NCBI GenBank assembly: GCA_937973965.1
Contig: CALJJQ010000020.1
Coordinates: 1 to 42,245 of the forward strand
Length of the DNA stretch: 42,245 nt
Source: an uncultured Calothrix sp.
GTDB lineage: Bacteria > Cyanobacteriota > Cyanobacteriia > Cyanobacteriales > Nostocaceae
Direction of reading: 5' to 3'
Part shown: piece after piece, positions 26,164-34,904 of the stretch
Layout of the letters: the number at the start of each line of letters is the position of its first letter
Numbering within the stretch: the first letter of the stretch is position 1
Program-made: the position numbers and the translations under genes
The notes under the pieces: model-generated
Database searches by the model: none
What the model saw: the letters and a program-made list of their open reading frames with translations, nothing else
What the model was told of the DNA's origin: nothing

Positions 26164-28740
26164 CTATTTATCCTTAAATGTCCACACACCATCATCCCAG
26201 TCGGCTTCGGTGGGGGGAGTTTGTAACCAATGCTGACAGCGAGCTAGGTGCATGAGAGCGCCTTTATCGTTGGGGTCGATGGCGATTACTTTGGTGAATT
26301 CGTTTTGAGCTAGGGTAAATTGACGCTGGATGTAGTATTCCCGTCCTTTGTGGTAGTGTTCGATGGCGGTGAGTTTGGCGGGACTGATATTGTCGGTGCG
26401 TAAACCTACTAGCTCGTAGATGGCCACTGGTTCGTTGCGTCCTTTGACACGAATGAAATCCAGTTCCCGGGCCCAGATGTGATTTTGACAAGGATTATAT
26501 GTATTATCACTGATGACAATATCACAACCATAGTGTTTTGTAACGCTTTCCAGTCGGGAACCCAGGTTTACACCGTCGCCAATGGCAGTAAATTCCATTC
26601 GCTTGCTGGAGCCGATATTACCACTGATCACGGTATCTGAGTTAATCCCAATACCGATATCAATGCGGGGTTTACCGTCATGGTGACGACGCTGGTTAAA
26701 TTCACGCAGACGTTGACGCATTTCCAGGGAGGTTTGGACAGCCATCCAAGCGTGTTCTTCTAGAGGAAGGGGGGAACCAAATACGGCCATAATCGCATCG
26801 CCGATGTATTTATCTAGGGTTCCTTTGTGGGTGAAAACAGCTTCCACCATTGATTCAAAATATTCGTTGAGCATACTGACCACTTCCTCCGCTTCCAGGT
26901 TTTCGGTGAGGGTGGTATAGCCGCGAATATCGGAAAAGAGAATAGATACCTCTTTGCGATCGCCTCCTAATTTGGCATCATCGAGTTTGAGTAGTTCTTC
27001 TGCCAATTCTTGGGTCATGTAGCGGTACATGGTACTTTTGAGGCGTTTTTCATCGCTGATATCTTCCATGACGATCAAAGCACCGCGTACCTGTTGCTGG
27101 TCACTTGCATCGGCGATCGCATTGATGGAAAGATTGACACTATGCTGTTCCTGGTTAGCTGTAATCAGGGTGCGGTCGGGATAATACTGTTGGCTATTGT
27201 TGGCATTTTCCGTTTGCAGAGCATGGTCGCACCACTTGCGAAAATCCCCTTCTTTGATATTAATAATATCGTGGATTTTGCGCCCTTCTAAACGCTCTGA
27301 CAAGCCAAGTAAACGTTGAGCGCTTTCATTGGCAGCAACCACCCGTCCATTTTTATCGGTGGAAATCACCCCGTTCGATAAACTACGGAGGATATCGCGC
27401 TGCATCTGCTCCTGCTGTTTTACGGTGTCAAACAATTGAGCATTTTGCAAAGCTACACCCGCTTGAATATTAAAGGCTTCCATAAACCCTTCGTCGTTAC
27501 GGTCAAAGCTTGCTTGGAAACACTCGGGTGCTTTTGGCCAATCGGCTGGATTATAGGGGGGATGTTCTCCGGTTTTTTTCTTATTAACTAGTTGGGTGAC
27601 ACCTATTAACTGCCGATCCGCATTGAATACCGGCATACACAATAAACTACAGGTGCGATAGCCGTTCTGCTGATCCATTTGTTTGGCGGTATCGGAGTCG
27701 GGATGGTCGTATAAATCATAAGGAATATTCAGGGTTTTCCCGGTTAAAGCTACTTGACCAACAAATCCTTTCCCCAGGGGAACCCGTAACTCCCGCATGG
27801 TTCCATCGGGTTGACGAATTTTCGTCCACAGTTCCTGAGCTTCCCGATCGATTAACCACAGGGTACTACGGTCAGCGCTCATCAATTCCTTGGCTTCATC
27901 CATCACCCGTTTGAGGGTATCTTCTAAATCGAGGCTACTTTGACTGAGGGATTCAATCGCCTTCATCAGTGCCGCCGCAGCCCTTTGTTTTTGGGTAGCT
28001 ACGTAAAAGGAACGGGAAGATTCTAAAATTAAGCGGATGGAAAGGGCAAATTCTTGAAATAATTGTTCATCTGTACTCGTAAAACCACCTAAATCAATTC
28101 TGTCAGCCAGGGGAATTGAGGGGTCACAATGGGGTTTAAGTTTATTGAGTAATTGCACCACCGCCACTAATTTCCCTTGTTCGTTGAGTAAAGGCAAAGC
28201 CAACATGGTATAAGTGCGGTATCCGGTGCGCTTTTCCTGTTCCTTGGCAAAAATCGAGCGCGGGTCATTATAAAAATCATAGGGTATATTCACAACTTCC
28301 CGGTGAATTGCTACCTCTCCCGCAATCCCCTTATCCGCAGGAATACGGATTTCTAGCGAGCGATCGCCTTCGGATGCTGCTACTATTGACCACAGTTCCT
28401 GTTTTTCTTCATCCAATAAAAAAATTGTCGTTCGGTCTGCTCCCAATAACTCCCCTGTTTTCAGGGTAATCGAATGCAACATCTCCTGGAGGATTGTCTC
28501 AAAGCCCTGCGAATCCAACATCGATAGGGTTTGATTCACAATCAATAATTTTTGTTCTACTTCCCGCACCACCTGTTTAAAGGTATCTTGGGTAAGAGGA
28601 GCCAAAAAGGTAGATATTGTTCCCTGATTTTTTGCGAGAGTCCCGACAGGTGCAGTTTGTGGCTGCAAGTCGCGGTATTCAGATTCTCTCCTAATAATTA
28701 AATCGGTGGTCTGTCCGCAACTAAGTTGTTCGAGTGCCAT
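26164..28740 (-). CDS. cyaB: GAF-GAF-PAS adenylate cyclase with TPR tail (CyaB type)
   Basis: 858 residues, the length and architecture of Anabaena CyaB1/CyaB2. GAF-A spans about 75-245 and GAF-B about 265-440. Both carry the NKFDE cyclic-nucleotide-binding signature (Asn199-Lys200-Phe220-Asp224-Glu225; Asn386-Lys387-Phe412-Asp416-Glu417). PAS is about 445-565, the class III cyclase domain about 590-780 and a TPR-like tail about 790-840. Catalytic residues are present: metal Asp604 (FSDIRGYT) and Asp648 (YIGDAIMAVFG), purine-specifying Lys644 and Thr718 (EFTAIGD), Asn725 and Arg729 (VNLGSR). Lys/Thr indicates ATP rather than GTP. No membrane segment. Expected to make cAMP and to be activated by cAMP through the GAF domains. 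Confidence 0.95.
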   Translation of the reverse strand: MALEQLSCGQTTDLIIRRESEYRDLQPQTAPVGTLAKNQGTISTFLAPLTQDTFKQVVREVEQKLLIVNQTLSMLDSQGFETILQEMLHSITLKTGELLGADRTTIFLLDEEKQELWSIVAASEGDRSLEIRIPADKGIAGEVAIHREVVNIPYDFYNDPRSIFAKEQEKRTGYRTYTMLALPLLNEQGKLVAVVQLLNKLKPHCDPSIPLADRIDLGGFTSTDEQLFQEFALSIRLILESSRSFYVATQKQRAAAALMKAIESLSQSSLDLEDTLKRVMDEAKELMSADRSTLWLIDREAQELWTKIRQPDGTMRELRVPLGKGFVGQVALTGKTLNIPYDLYDHPDSDTAKQMDQQNGYRTCSLLCMPVFNADRQLIGVTQLVNKKKTGEHPPYNPADWPKAPECFQASFDRNDEGFMEAFNIQAGVALQNAQLFDTVKQQEQMQRDILRSLSNGVISTDKNGRVVAANESAQRLLGLSERLEGRKIHDIINIKEGDFRKWCDHALQTENANNSQQYYPDRTLITANQEQHSVNLSINAIADASDQQQVRGALIVMEDISDEKRLKSTMYRYMTQELAEELLKLDDAKLGGDRKEVSILFSDIRGYTTLTENLEAEEVVSMLNEYFESMVEAVFTHKGTLDKYIGDAIMAVFGSPLPLEEHAWMAVQTSLEMRQRLREFNQRRHHDGKPRIDIGIGINSDTVISGNIGSSKRMEFTAIGDGVNLGSRLESVTKHYGCDIVISDNTYNPCQNHIWARELDFIRVKGRNEPVAIYELVGLRTDNISPAKLTAIEHYHKGREYYIQRQFTLAQNEFTKVIAIDPNDKGALMHLARCQHWLQTPPTEADWDDGVWTFKDK

Positions 28741-28993
28741 AGTTTAATGTTTCGATATCGAATTCGATTTAAGAGATGTTTAACAACGCCATTAGTTTTA
28801 TACGTATGCTTTAATGTAGCAACGATAACCTTAATTATCCACAGTTTAATGCCTGAAATTGCTAGCGTCATCATTACCTATGCGGTATTTCACCCTCTTT
28901 ATCGAATTTACACATCTACGTGTATACCGTATTTTATGAAGGAATTGGGAACAGTAAAGGAGGGAGGATACAGAATACAGAAGACAGAATACA

Positions 28994-29106
28994 ATACCAA
29001 TTTGAAAAAAAAATGGGACAGATGAATTTTGTCGAATTTTGTAGAGACGTAGCAATGCTACGTCTCCTATTTCTAGATGTGTTGCCAACATTTTTTGAGT
29101 CGGTAT
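28994..29106 (+). repeat. MITE-like element, family D, copy 1
   Basis: 113 bp starting ATACCAATTTGAAAAAA and ending TTTTTTGAGTCGGTAT; the ends are imperfect inverted repeats (about 11-12 of 17 positions). The centre carries the 23-bp GAGACGTAGCA / TGCTACGTCTC palindrome (29044-29066). Copy 2 is at 34602-34703, inverted. Confidence 0.75.
29044..29066. repeat. GACG-arm palindrome, TAGCA-core variant
   Basis: Arms GAGACGTAGCA and TGCTACGTCTC pair perfectly over 11 bp around a single A. Same outer arms as 13-32 but a different self-complementary core. Confidence 0.85.
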
Positions 29107-29150
29107 AAGTAGGTAGATAGTAAAACTATCCTTGTGCAAAGGGAGAATTG
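29106..29150 (+). repeat. Truncated family A element
   Basis: AAGTAGGTAGATAGTAAAA followed by CTATCCTTG resembles the AAGTAGGTGGGTGGTAAAA end at 25852, but the second half and other terminus are missing. It abuts the right end of family D copy 1. Confidence 0.5.
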
Positions 29151-29156
29151 AGTCGG

Positions 29157-29212
29157 GATACCGTTTTACTTTGAAGCTGATAATTGAAGAGAGCAAGGGA
29201 AGAAAATGTATC
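29157..29212 (+). repeat. Dispersed repeat family F, copy 2
   Basis: GGATACCGTTTTACTTTGAA, GCTGATA, GAGAGCAAGGGAAG and AAAATGTATC align with 23837-23915 and with the reverse complement of 33213-33298. Confidence 0.65.
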
Positions 29213-29265
29213 TAACCAAATTTTACTGAACTTGTATGAATCTGGTATGAATAGTGTAAAGTCCC

Positions 29266-29301
29266 AAAAAAGAAACACTCGGACTTAATGAGCGAGTGTT
29301 T
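29266..29301 (-). terminator. Rho-independent terminator of the phosphoketolase-like gene
   Basis: On the minus strand: AAACACTCG, an 11-base loop, CGAGTGTTT (perfect 9-bp stem), then CTTTTTTGGG. It lies about 190 bp after the stop codon of the gene at 29492-31702 and is oriented correctly for it. Confidence 0.65.
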
Positions 29302-29376
29302 GAATGTATTAATCGCGGTTTTTTTGACATCCTCATTGCACTTGTAGAGTCGTGTCTACTCGACCACATCAGTTAT

Positions 29377-29443
29377 GAGGGGTTTGTAGTCTTGACTTTA
29401 GTCGCAAAAAAGCTTGAATATGCAGCACTAAAGCGCTACTACG
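29377..29443 (+). repeat. Dispersed repeat family E, plus copy
   Basis: GAGGGGTTTGTAGTCTTGAC, TTTAGTCGCAAAAA, GCTTGA and CACTAAAGCGCTACTACG. Same order of blocks as the minus-strand copy at 5294-5360. Confidence 0.7.
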
Positions 29444-29491
29444 TGCCTTTTCCCACTCCCTATTCCCCACTCCCCACTCCCTCAGAAAAAG

Positions 29492-31702
29492 CTAACCCAC
29501 TAAATCCGCACTGCGCTTCACTAAAGCCTCCGCAGTCAAACCATTAAATGCCATCAGTTCTCCTGCACTGGCGGTAGTTTCTCCCCGTTTCCAAGCAAAA
29601 GTATCCCGTTTACAGGTACTTCTGAGCATAATGGGTTCTAACATGGCTGCTGCACCACCTGTCACCCCAATTAAGGCATCACCAGTAAATAGGGTGGCAA
29701 ATTTGTCATCATCAATAAAACCACCGTCAGCCTCTGCACAGGTATCCCAAGCGACATCGTGGGGACGATACAAACGCCGGGGATTGATCACAGCGACAAT
29801 TCGACTACCGATACCTTGAGCTTGTAATTGTTGAGCAGCTGCATATACTGGTATCAAGGTCATATCACCAATCACTGCAAAAACCACTGTTTTATCTCCT
29901 GACATTTCTTGCAGTACCACCGCACCATTTTCTAATCCTTCTTGAGTTTGGGCAAAAGTAGTTCTAATGGGTAGGGGGGATTTACTAGCAGTAATCACAA
30001 TGCCCTTATTTTTCGTTGTTAAAGCCCAGTCATAGCAAACTTGGATACTATTTGCATCACAGGGAAACAGGGGAAAAATATTCCCGTTACGCATCATCGC
30101 TGCAAAGTAGGCCTCTATTTCTGGACGTTGGTGAGTCCAACCATTACGTCCCTGTTCTAAAGCCCCGGCTGTATATAAGGTAACTGTTGATGGGGTGGGA
30201 CGACGTAATTCTGCCATTGCTTGGGTAACGGTTTGCCAAATTGGTAAACCATTAACAGCAAAGGATTCATAGGAACACCATAAACTTCTTCCCCCTATTA
30301 GGGCTATCCCTGCTGCTAATCCTGCACAAGCATCTTCACTTAGAGGTTCATACACCTGACCTCCGGGTACCTGATTATACAACTCGTCAGCAACTGGGTG
30401 GTTAATCTTCAATGCCTGGTTAATATTACCAATACCTGATGCTTCGTTGCCATCGGCGTTGGTGACAATAAAGTTTTTGTCTTTTTGTCCAACTACTCCC
30501 ACCAACTTACCCATTGCAGTGGTAGCTACTTTTGCTTCTCCACCGACTGGATATTCTTCTAAGGGTAGGGAACCAATCTCAGCCAAGGGTAAAATAAATT
30601 CAGTGACGACGGTTTTTGCTGCTGGGCCACCTCCAGCTTTCTCTACATTCTCCCGCACCAATTGCCATGCAGCAGGAGGTAGAGCGCGAGCTTTTAATGC
30701 CTCAACGATGTGGGGTGCGTCGAGGGTATCCTTGGGGTAGAGGTTATGGGATTTCGCTCCCCGTGCGTGTACACCTGCACCCTTGAGTTGCTTAATGATA
30801 AATACGGTAAGTTTCCCTGATAAAGCGGATTTTGCAGCCTTATCCACCCCCGCTAACACTGCTTGGGTAAACTCCATCCGTTTTTCCCAGGAAAACGCCG
30901 TACTGTCTACATAATCACCCGGTTGGTTTTGGTCGTCAAAATCCTTGGCATCCACTAACACAACTTCGGCAAAGCCATTCCCTTGCCAATAGGTAATCAT
31001 CTCAGGGTTGGTTTTGGTGGACACCATGCTGTGGTGTTCTTGACTGAAACCGTTCCACACCAACACAGGTAGGAAATTAGTGACTTGGGGGTAGGCTGTA
31101 TGGAAATGGGCCATTCCGCTCATAATGTAGGGTTCGCCTAAACCCCCATCACCGACGGTAAACGGAAATAATTGATCTCGATGGAGTAAAGCTGCGGCCA
31201 TGGCAAAATGTTGTCCCTGTCCCAAGGGACCAGCAGGTGCAAGAATTCCCGGAATATAACCTGAAAGATGTCCTAGTAAACCGTGCTTCTCACGAAAGCG
31301 ATCGCGCAATTGTTGGACTGTTGTAATCCCCATGTCTTCTAGGGAACGATCTAAAAACATGGCGCTGTAAAAACCAGGCGCATGATGCCCAACTTCGGTA
31401 ATAATATTTTTGTATCCCAGCATGACTAGGGCTGCATAGGCTTCCGCTTGACTAGCAAACCCTCCAGGATGTCCTGATGCTTTCGCTCCTGTCATTTGTA
31501 AGGTAAGGTAGCGTAGGGCATCTGCATAGAGGATAGTCTGGTACACTGCTGCATCGTCACTGGGGTTAACCGCAGTTTCTCCAGCCCTAATGGCGCTACT
31601 TTGACCGTACTTGGCAAATTCCGGTAGAGATTCCCCAAAATATTGAATTCCTTCACAAAACTGGGGATGGGTGGATGTCGCTTTTGGGGTTGTTGCTGTC
31701 AT
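29492..31702 (-). CDS. Divergent phosphoketolase/transketolase-family TPP enzyme
   Basis: 736 residues, three-domain TPP enzyme. The N-terminal domain has SGHPGG (76-81) and the TPP/Mg motif GDGGLGE (184-190) ending in VLVWNG (213-218), the form seen in phosphoketolase ('ILHLNG') rather than transketolase. The central domain carries LSEDACAG (454-461), YESF (478-481), NGWTHQRP (520-527) and DAN (549-551), each parallel to phosphoketolase blocks (SEHQCEG, YEAF, NGFSHQDP, DAN). The C-terminal domain ends with a phosphoketolase-like region. Hallmark N-terminal phosphoketolase motifs (GHYGTTPG, SHVAPETPGS) are altered or absent, and it is about 60 residues shorter. Probably cleaves a ketose phosphate; substrate uncertain. 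Same strand as rpaA, 232 bp downstream of it. Confidence 0.8.
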   Translation of the reverse strand: MTATTPKATSTHPQFCEGIQYFGESLPEFAKYGQSSAIRAGETAVNPSDDAAVYQTILYADALRYLTLQMTGAKASGHPGGFASQAEAYAALVMLGYKNIITEVGHHAPGFYSAMFLDRSLEDMGITTVQQLRDRFREKHGLLGHLSGYIPGILAPAGPLGQGQHFAMAAALLHRDQLFPFTVGDGGLGEPYIMSGMAHFHTAYPQVTNFLPVLVWNGFSQEHHSMVSTKTNPEMITYWQGNGFAEVVLVDAKDFDDQNQPGDYVDSTAFSWEKRMEFTQAVLAGVDKAAKSALSGKLTVFIIKQLKGAGVHARGAKSHNLYPKDTLDAPHIVEALKARALPPAAWQLVRENVEKAGGGPAAKTVVTEFILPLAEIGSLPLEEYPVGGEAKVATTAMGKLVGVVGQKDKNFIVTNADGNEASGIGNINQALKINHPVADELYNQVPGGQVYEPLSEDACAGLAAGIALIGGRSLWCSYESFAVNGLPIWQTVTQAMAELRRPTPSTVTLYTAGALEQGRNGWTHQRPEIEAYFAAMMRNGNIFPLFPCDANSIQVCYDWALTTKNKGIVITASKSPLPIRTTFAQTQEGLENGAVVLQEMSGDKTVVFAVIGDMTLIPVYAAAQQLQAQGIGSRIVAVINPRRLYRPHDVAWDTCAEADGGFIDDDKFATLFTGDALIGVTGGAAAMLEPIMLRSTCKRDTFAWKRGETTASAGELMAFNGLTAEALVKRSADLVG

Positions 31703-31934
31703 GCTAGTACCTAAATAGCTGTGGGGAGAATTCAGATTTGATTGGTTGGGGAAAATTTCCCACCCCGATCAATTTGTTAAATACTGTTTAAATTTAACAA
31801 AGATTTTACAACCTTCTGCCTACCGCCATTGATTGAGATTTCAGAACCTACACATAAATAACAACAAGCACTCGTGCAAAAGCCTACACGAGCGCCAATT
31901 TGGCGTGTATTGTGGAGCGAGAAACACCCGAAAA

Positions 31935-32678
31935 CTATTCGACACCCAATGCAGTTGCATTATCTCCTGATACTGGGGTACTAGGAAGTTCTAAACAATA
32001 ACCAGCACCGTAAACGGTTTTGATATAGCGGGGATGACGGGGGTCTGGTTCCAACTTGGTGCGTAGGTGACGAATATGGACGCGAATGGTTTCGATGTCA
32101 TCGTCAGGGTCGTATCCCCAAACTTCCCGGAGAATCTCGCTGGGAGAAACGGTTTGTCCGTGACGTTGCAGCAGACAATGAAGCAGTTCAAATTCTAGAT
32201 GGGTTAGTTTCACGGTTTCGCCAAACCAAATTGCTTCAAACCGTTCCGGTACCAGGGTTAATGAACCGTAGTTGAGGATTTCGCTGTGTTTAGCAGCTTG
32301 GGGAATGCGGTCGGTACGTCGTAACAATGCTCGAACACGAGCAAGCATTTCTTCCACCTCAAAGGGTTTGGTCAGATAATCATCCGCACCAGCATTAAAC
32401 CCTTCCACCTTATCCTGGGTTTGACTTAAGGCTGTCAGCATTAAAACTGGGATTTCGGCGGTGCGTTCATCCCTTCGTAACCTCTGACAGACTGTAAACC
32501 CGTCTACACGGGGTAGCATTAAGTCCAGCATGATTAAATCAGGCTGTAATTGTAATGCTAACGCCTGTCCCTTAATCCCGTCTTCGGCTTGACTAACATC
32601 GTAACCAGCCATTTCCAAGTTGACGGCAACAAGTTCCGAAATCGCGGGGTCGTCATCAATTACAAGAATCCTTGGCAT
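31935..32678 (-). CDS. rpaA: Response regulator RpaA
   Basis: 247 residues, OmpR/PhoB family. Receiver: Asp8-Asp10 acidic cluster, phospho-acceptor Asp52 (LIMLDLMLP), Thr in 'LMLTALSQ' and Lys in '[10 protein letters not shown]'. Winged-helix DNA-binding domain (about 140-235) ends in '[15 protein letters not shown]'. The whole chain reads like RpaA, with its long [17 protein letters not shown] linker, rather than RpaB. RpaA is the main output of the KaiABC clock, phosphorylated by SasA, and controls dusk-phase genes including carbon catabolism; it was first found through phycobilisome association with PSI. The short tail after 'LELP' is variable. A GC-rich stem-loop (CTCGTG / CACGAG, 31870-31892) follows the stop codon. 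Confidence 0.93.
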   Translation of the reverse strand: MPRILVIDDDPAISELVAVNLEMAGYDVSQAEDGIKGQALALQLQPDLIMLDLMLPRVDGFTVCQRLRRDERTAEIPVLMLTALSQTQDKVEGFNAGADDYLTKPFEVEEMLARVRALLRRTDRIPQAAKHSEILNYGSLTLVPERFEAIWFGETVKLTHLEFELLHCLLQRHGQTVSPSEILREVWGYDPDDDIETIRVHIRHLRTKLEPDPRHPRYIKTVYGAGYCLELPSTPVSGDNATALGVE

Positions 32679-33586
32679 TATAAATGTTTTTCACGTATTT
32701 TTTTAACAATAAATTAAGAATCTTTGAGTGGAGCAAAGATTGCTGTATTGATTATAAAAAAGTTTTTAAATATTACTTAAAGATTAAGATGAAATAATTG
32801 TAAAACTACATATTTTTCTGAAAAACTTATTCGTGGTAGAGGATGGGGCTGGTGATAGCTGGGTTTTTGCCGTTTGCTATACATCAATCAATATTTGTAC
32901 AAACACTACAATGGCATTTGGGACAAAGCTTTCTGTATTTATTTTTGTCCAGAGCTGAATCTAGAGCCTTGGGGAAAAAGTCTGATGAGGGGTTGGAAAC
33001 AGGGAATCCGATGAAAATGAACCTATTGCTCAATAACCTCAACTGAAGTTATCTACATCCACGGGGAAACTGTAATGTCGGTTTCCTAATCAATACGATT
33101 GGACTGTTCAGATATTCCTATCCTAGAGTTAACCTAGGGTTCAGGTATGTATACACATGTTAATGATAAAAGCAAACTAATTTTATAAAACTTAACTTGA
33201 TACCATTTTTTTGATACATTTTCTTCCCCTGCTCTCCGTCAGGTGTCAACCCCAAAGTAAAATGTTACACCAGAGTGGGAAGCGCTATATGTAAGAGTTA
33301 GGCATTGGTAGAAAAGTCAAAGTAAAAGGTAAAATTTTCAATGCTTATAGCTAGAGATGTTTAATCAGATTCTCGCGATACTCTATAGAAAGGTGTTGAT
33401 CAAAGCCTGAAACCAAGTATTTACGCTTATACATTATGTAGAATTATCGCCATTTTCGCTACCTGTGTTGTCAGCAGGTTATACAAATATAAAAACTAAT
33501 TTGGAAAAATGATGCGATCAATAGGAAGATAAAACCCTAATATTAAAAGGGTATTCAGAATAAAATCTAAAATCCAATTTCGGGTA
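32679..33586. other. 908 bp spacer upstream of rpaA
   Basis: No convincing gene. The first 150 bp next to rpaA is very AT-rich and likely holds its promoter. Family F copy 3 is at 33213-33298. The patch at 32960-33015 (GGGGAAAAAGTCTGATGAGG...) resembles text at 23795-23830, so the 67-codon plus frame there is probably repeat-derived. Confidence 0.5.
33213..33298 (-). repeat. Dispersed repeat family F, copy 3
   Basis: The minus strand reads ATTTTACTTTGGGG, TTGACACCTGACGGAGAGCA, GGGGAAGAAAATGTATC, matching 23837-23915 and 29157-29212. An upstream part (TATAGCGCTTCCCACTC) seems specific to this copy. Confidence 0.65.
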
Positions 33587-34015
33587 TTAGCTGGCTTTTT
33601 CCTTTCCTGAACTAGGCTTATTGGATTTAGCCTTTGTCGTAGAAGAGTTTTGACGGAATGAAGGAGCTTCTGAAAGTACGGCAATAATACCAGTTCGCGT
33701 TGTTTCTAGGGTTGCGTCAGAGAAAAGATCAATGACATTGATACCAATCATGTTTTCGATTAATTGCTTGAGGGGTTCTTGAATTGCCTCATCAAGCTTA
33801 GAACGAACTTCTTCAGCTAATTCGTTTTCTCCCTCTTTAATTAAAACTTGTTCTGCCAAAGTAATTGAATCATCAAGAATTATAATTAACTTATTGTCGC
33901 AAATTTGACAGCTAACCTTATCAGGGGTATGTCCTAACTGTTGGATATAAAAACGGATAACATCTTGAGAAATATTGCGCTCTAGTTCACCACGGGTTAG
34001 GGTTAACTTTTTCAC
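33587..34015 (-). CDS. DUF2294 (MpsC-like) family protein
   Basis: 142 residues. The pattern 'GHTPDKVSCQICDNKLIIIL' in pieces (28-47), 'LTLAEQVLIKEG' type helix and 'IGINVIDLFSDATLETTRTGIIAVL' in pieces (about 90-114) fits the DUF2294 family (Pfam PF10057, also called MpsC). Function is poorly known; relatives occur beside bicarbonate/Na+ transport genes in Bacillus. The last 25 residues are a Ser/Lys-rich tail. No membrane segment. Start at ATG 34015; AAGGAGTT lies 11-18 bases upstream, somewhat far. Monocistronic. Confidence 0.75.
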   Translation of the reverse strand: MKKLTLTRGELERNISQDVIRFYIQQLGHTPDKVSCQICDNKLIIILDDSITLAEQVLIKEGENELAEEVRSKLDEAIQEPLKQLIENMIGINVIDLFSDATLETTRTGIIAVLSEAPSFRQNSSTTKAKSNKPSSGKEKAS

Positions 34016-34179
34016 TGGGTCTAACTCCTTGATCCAATCTGAAAATTAGATGTTAAGCATGTAAAAGTAGGTGATAGTGTTAATTAACAATTATTCTGAT
34101 ATGAAGTTATCCAATTCCATTTTTTGTTGAAAGTACCATTCGGATATATATTTCCTATCTCAAGATAGATATTTAGGAT

Positions 34180-34597
34180 ATGGAATTCCAGTTTGATTTG
34201 CATCAGCAGAGGTCTTATCTGGGACTGAATTGGGGATATTACAGTTTACCTTGTACCAACCGATCCAAATTTTTCGTTATGACCACGGTTCAAAAGGATT
34301 TACGTTCAAGCTGGGGTAGATGATGAGATTGCACTGGTAATTGATTCGGATTCTTTGGCAGTTTGCACAATCGAATCAAATGCTCCTATTAACTACGAAT
34401 TGAAACGCCAAAGGTCAGGATTCATGAGAGCAAACTATCCGTGAAGAAAGTACTTCTACATTTCTACCTGTAATTACAATTGGAAATTTGGATCGATTGG
34501 TTGAGCGAGAATATCGGGAGCAATGTAGCGCACGTCTGGTTGATATTGTTCTGTCAATTGACAATTACCTGGGTGTTAGTCGTTTGTTTATTCCATA
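34180..34597 (+). pseudogene. Possible frameshifted gene remnant
   Basis: Three coding-like blocks lie in three different plus frames: 34180-34323 (ATG start, MEFQFDLHQQRSYLGLNWG...), 34280-34442 (...VQAGVDDEIALVIDSDSLAV...) and 34416-34597 (...FLPVITIGNLDRLVEREY... to IDNYLGVSRLFIP, stop). Blocks two and three have balanced amino-acid content unlike the random frames around them. Joining them needs two frameshifts. No family recognised. A family D repeat starts 4 bp after the last stop codon, which may have helped disable the gene. Low to moderate confidence; could also be chance. Confidence 0.35.
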
Positions 34598-34601
34598 ATT
34601 G

Positions 34602-34703
34602 ACACCGATTTCCAAAATGTTTGCAACACATATTTAACATGAGACTTAGCAATGCTATGTCTCTAAAAAAATAATCTGTTGCATTCTTTTTTCAAATTGG
34701 TAT
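34602..34703 (-). repeat. MITE-like element, family D, copy 2
   Basis: Inverted relative to 28994-29106. The minus strand starts ATACCAATTTGAAAAAAGAA and contains TGCAACAGAT, a decayed palindrome (GAGACTTAGC / GCTATGTCTC, 34641-34663), TGTGTTGCAAACATTTTGG and ATCGGTGT. Confidence 0.75.
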
Positions 34704-34904
34704 TACAAAAATCGGCAAACCCAGGGCTTGCCGCAGTTGTAAAATAGTCTCAGGAATGTGATGCTGACATGGTTGTGTGTGGTGTGTGAGGAAACCAGGA
34801 ATGTACTATCCGACCTGTACAATCTGGTTGAATGCTAATTTGGTCTAGATAGGCAATAGAACTCTAAAAATCTAACTAGTCGTTTGAGAAGTAAAACTTA
34901 AAAA

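Larger units (their letters stand above)
28741..29491. other. 751 bp repeat-dense spacer
   Basis: Holds, in order: family D element 28994-29106, a truncated family A end from 29106, family F copy 29157-29212, a hairpin terminator 29266-29301 and family E copy 29377-29443. The several short open frames on both strands are made of these repeats. The cyclase promoter should lie in 28741-28990. Confidence 0.7.

Noticed and set aside
28846-29547. Several overlapping short frames in the 28.7-29.5 kb spacer
   Set aside because: They are built from families A, D, E and F repeats and low-complexity sequence.
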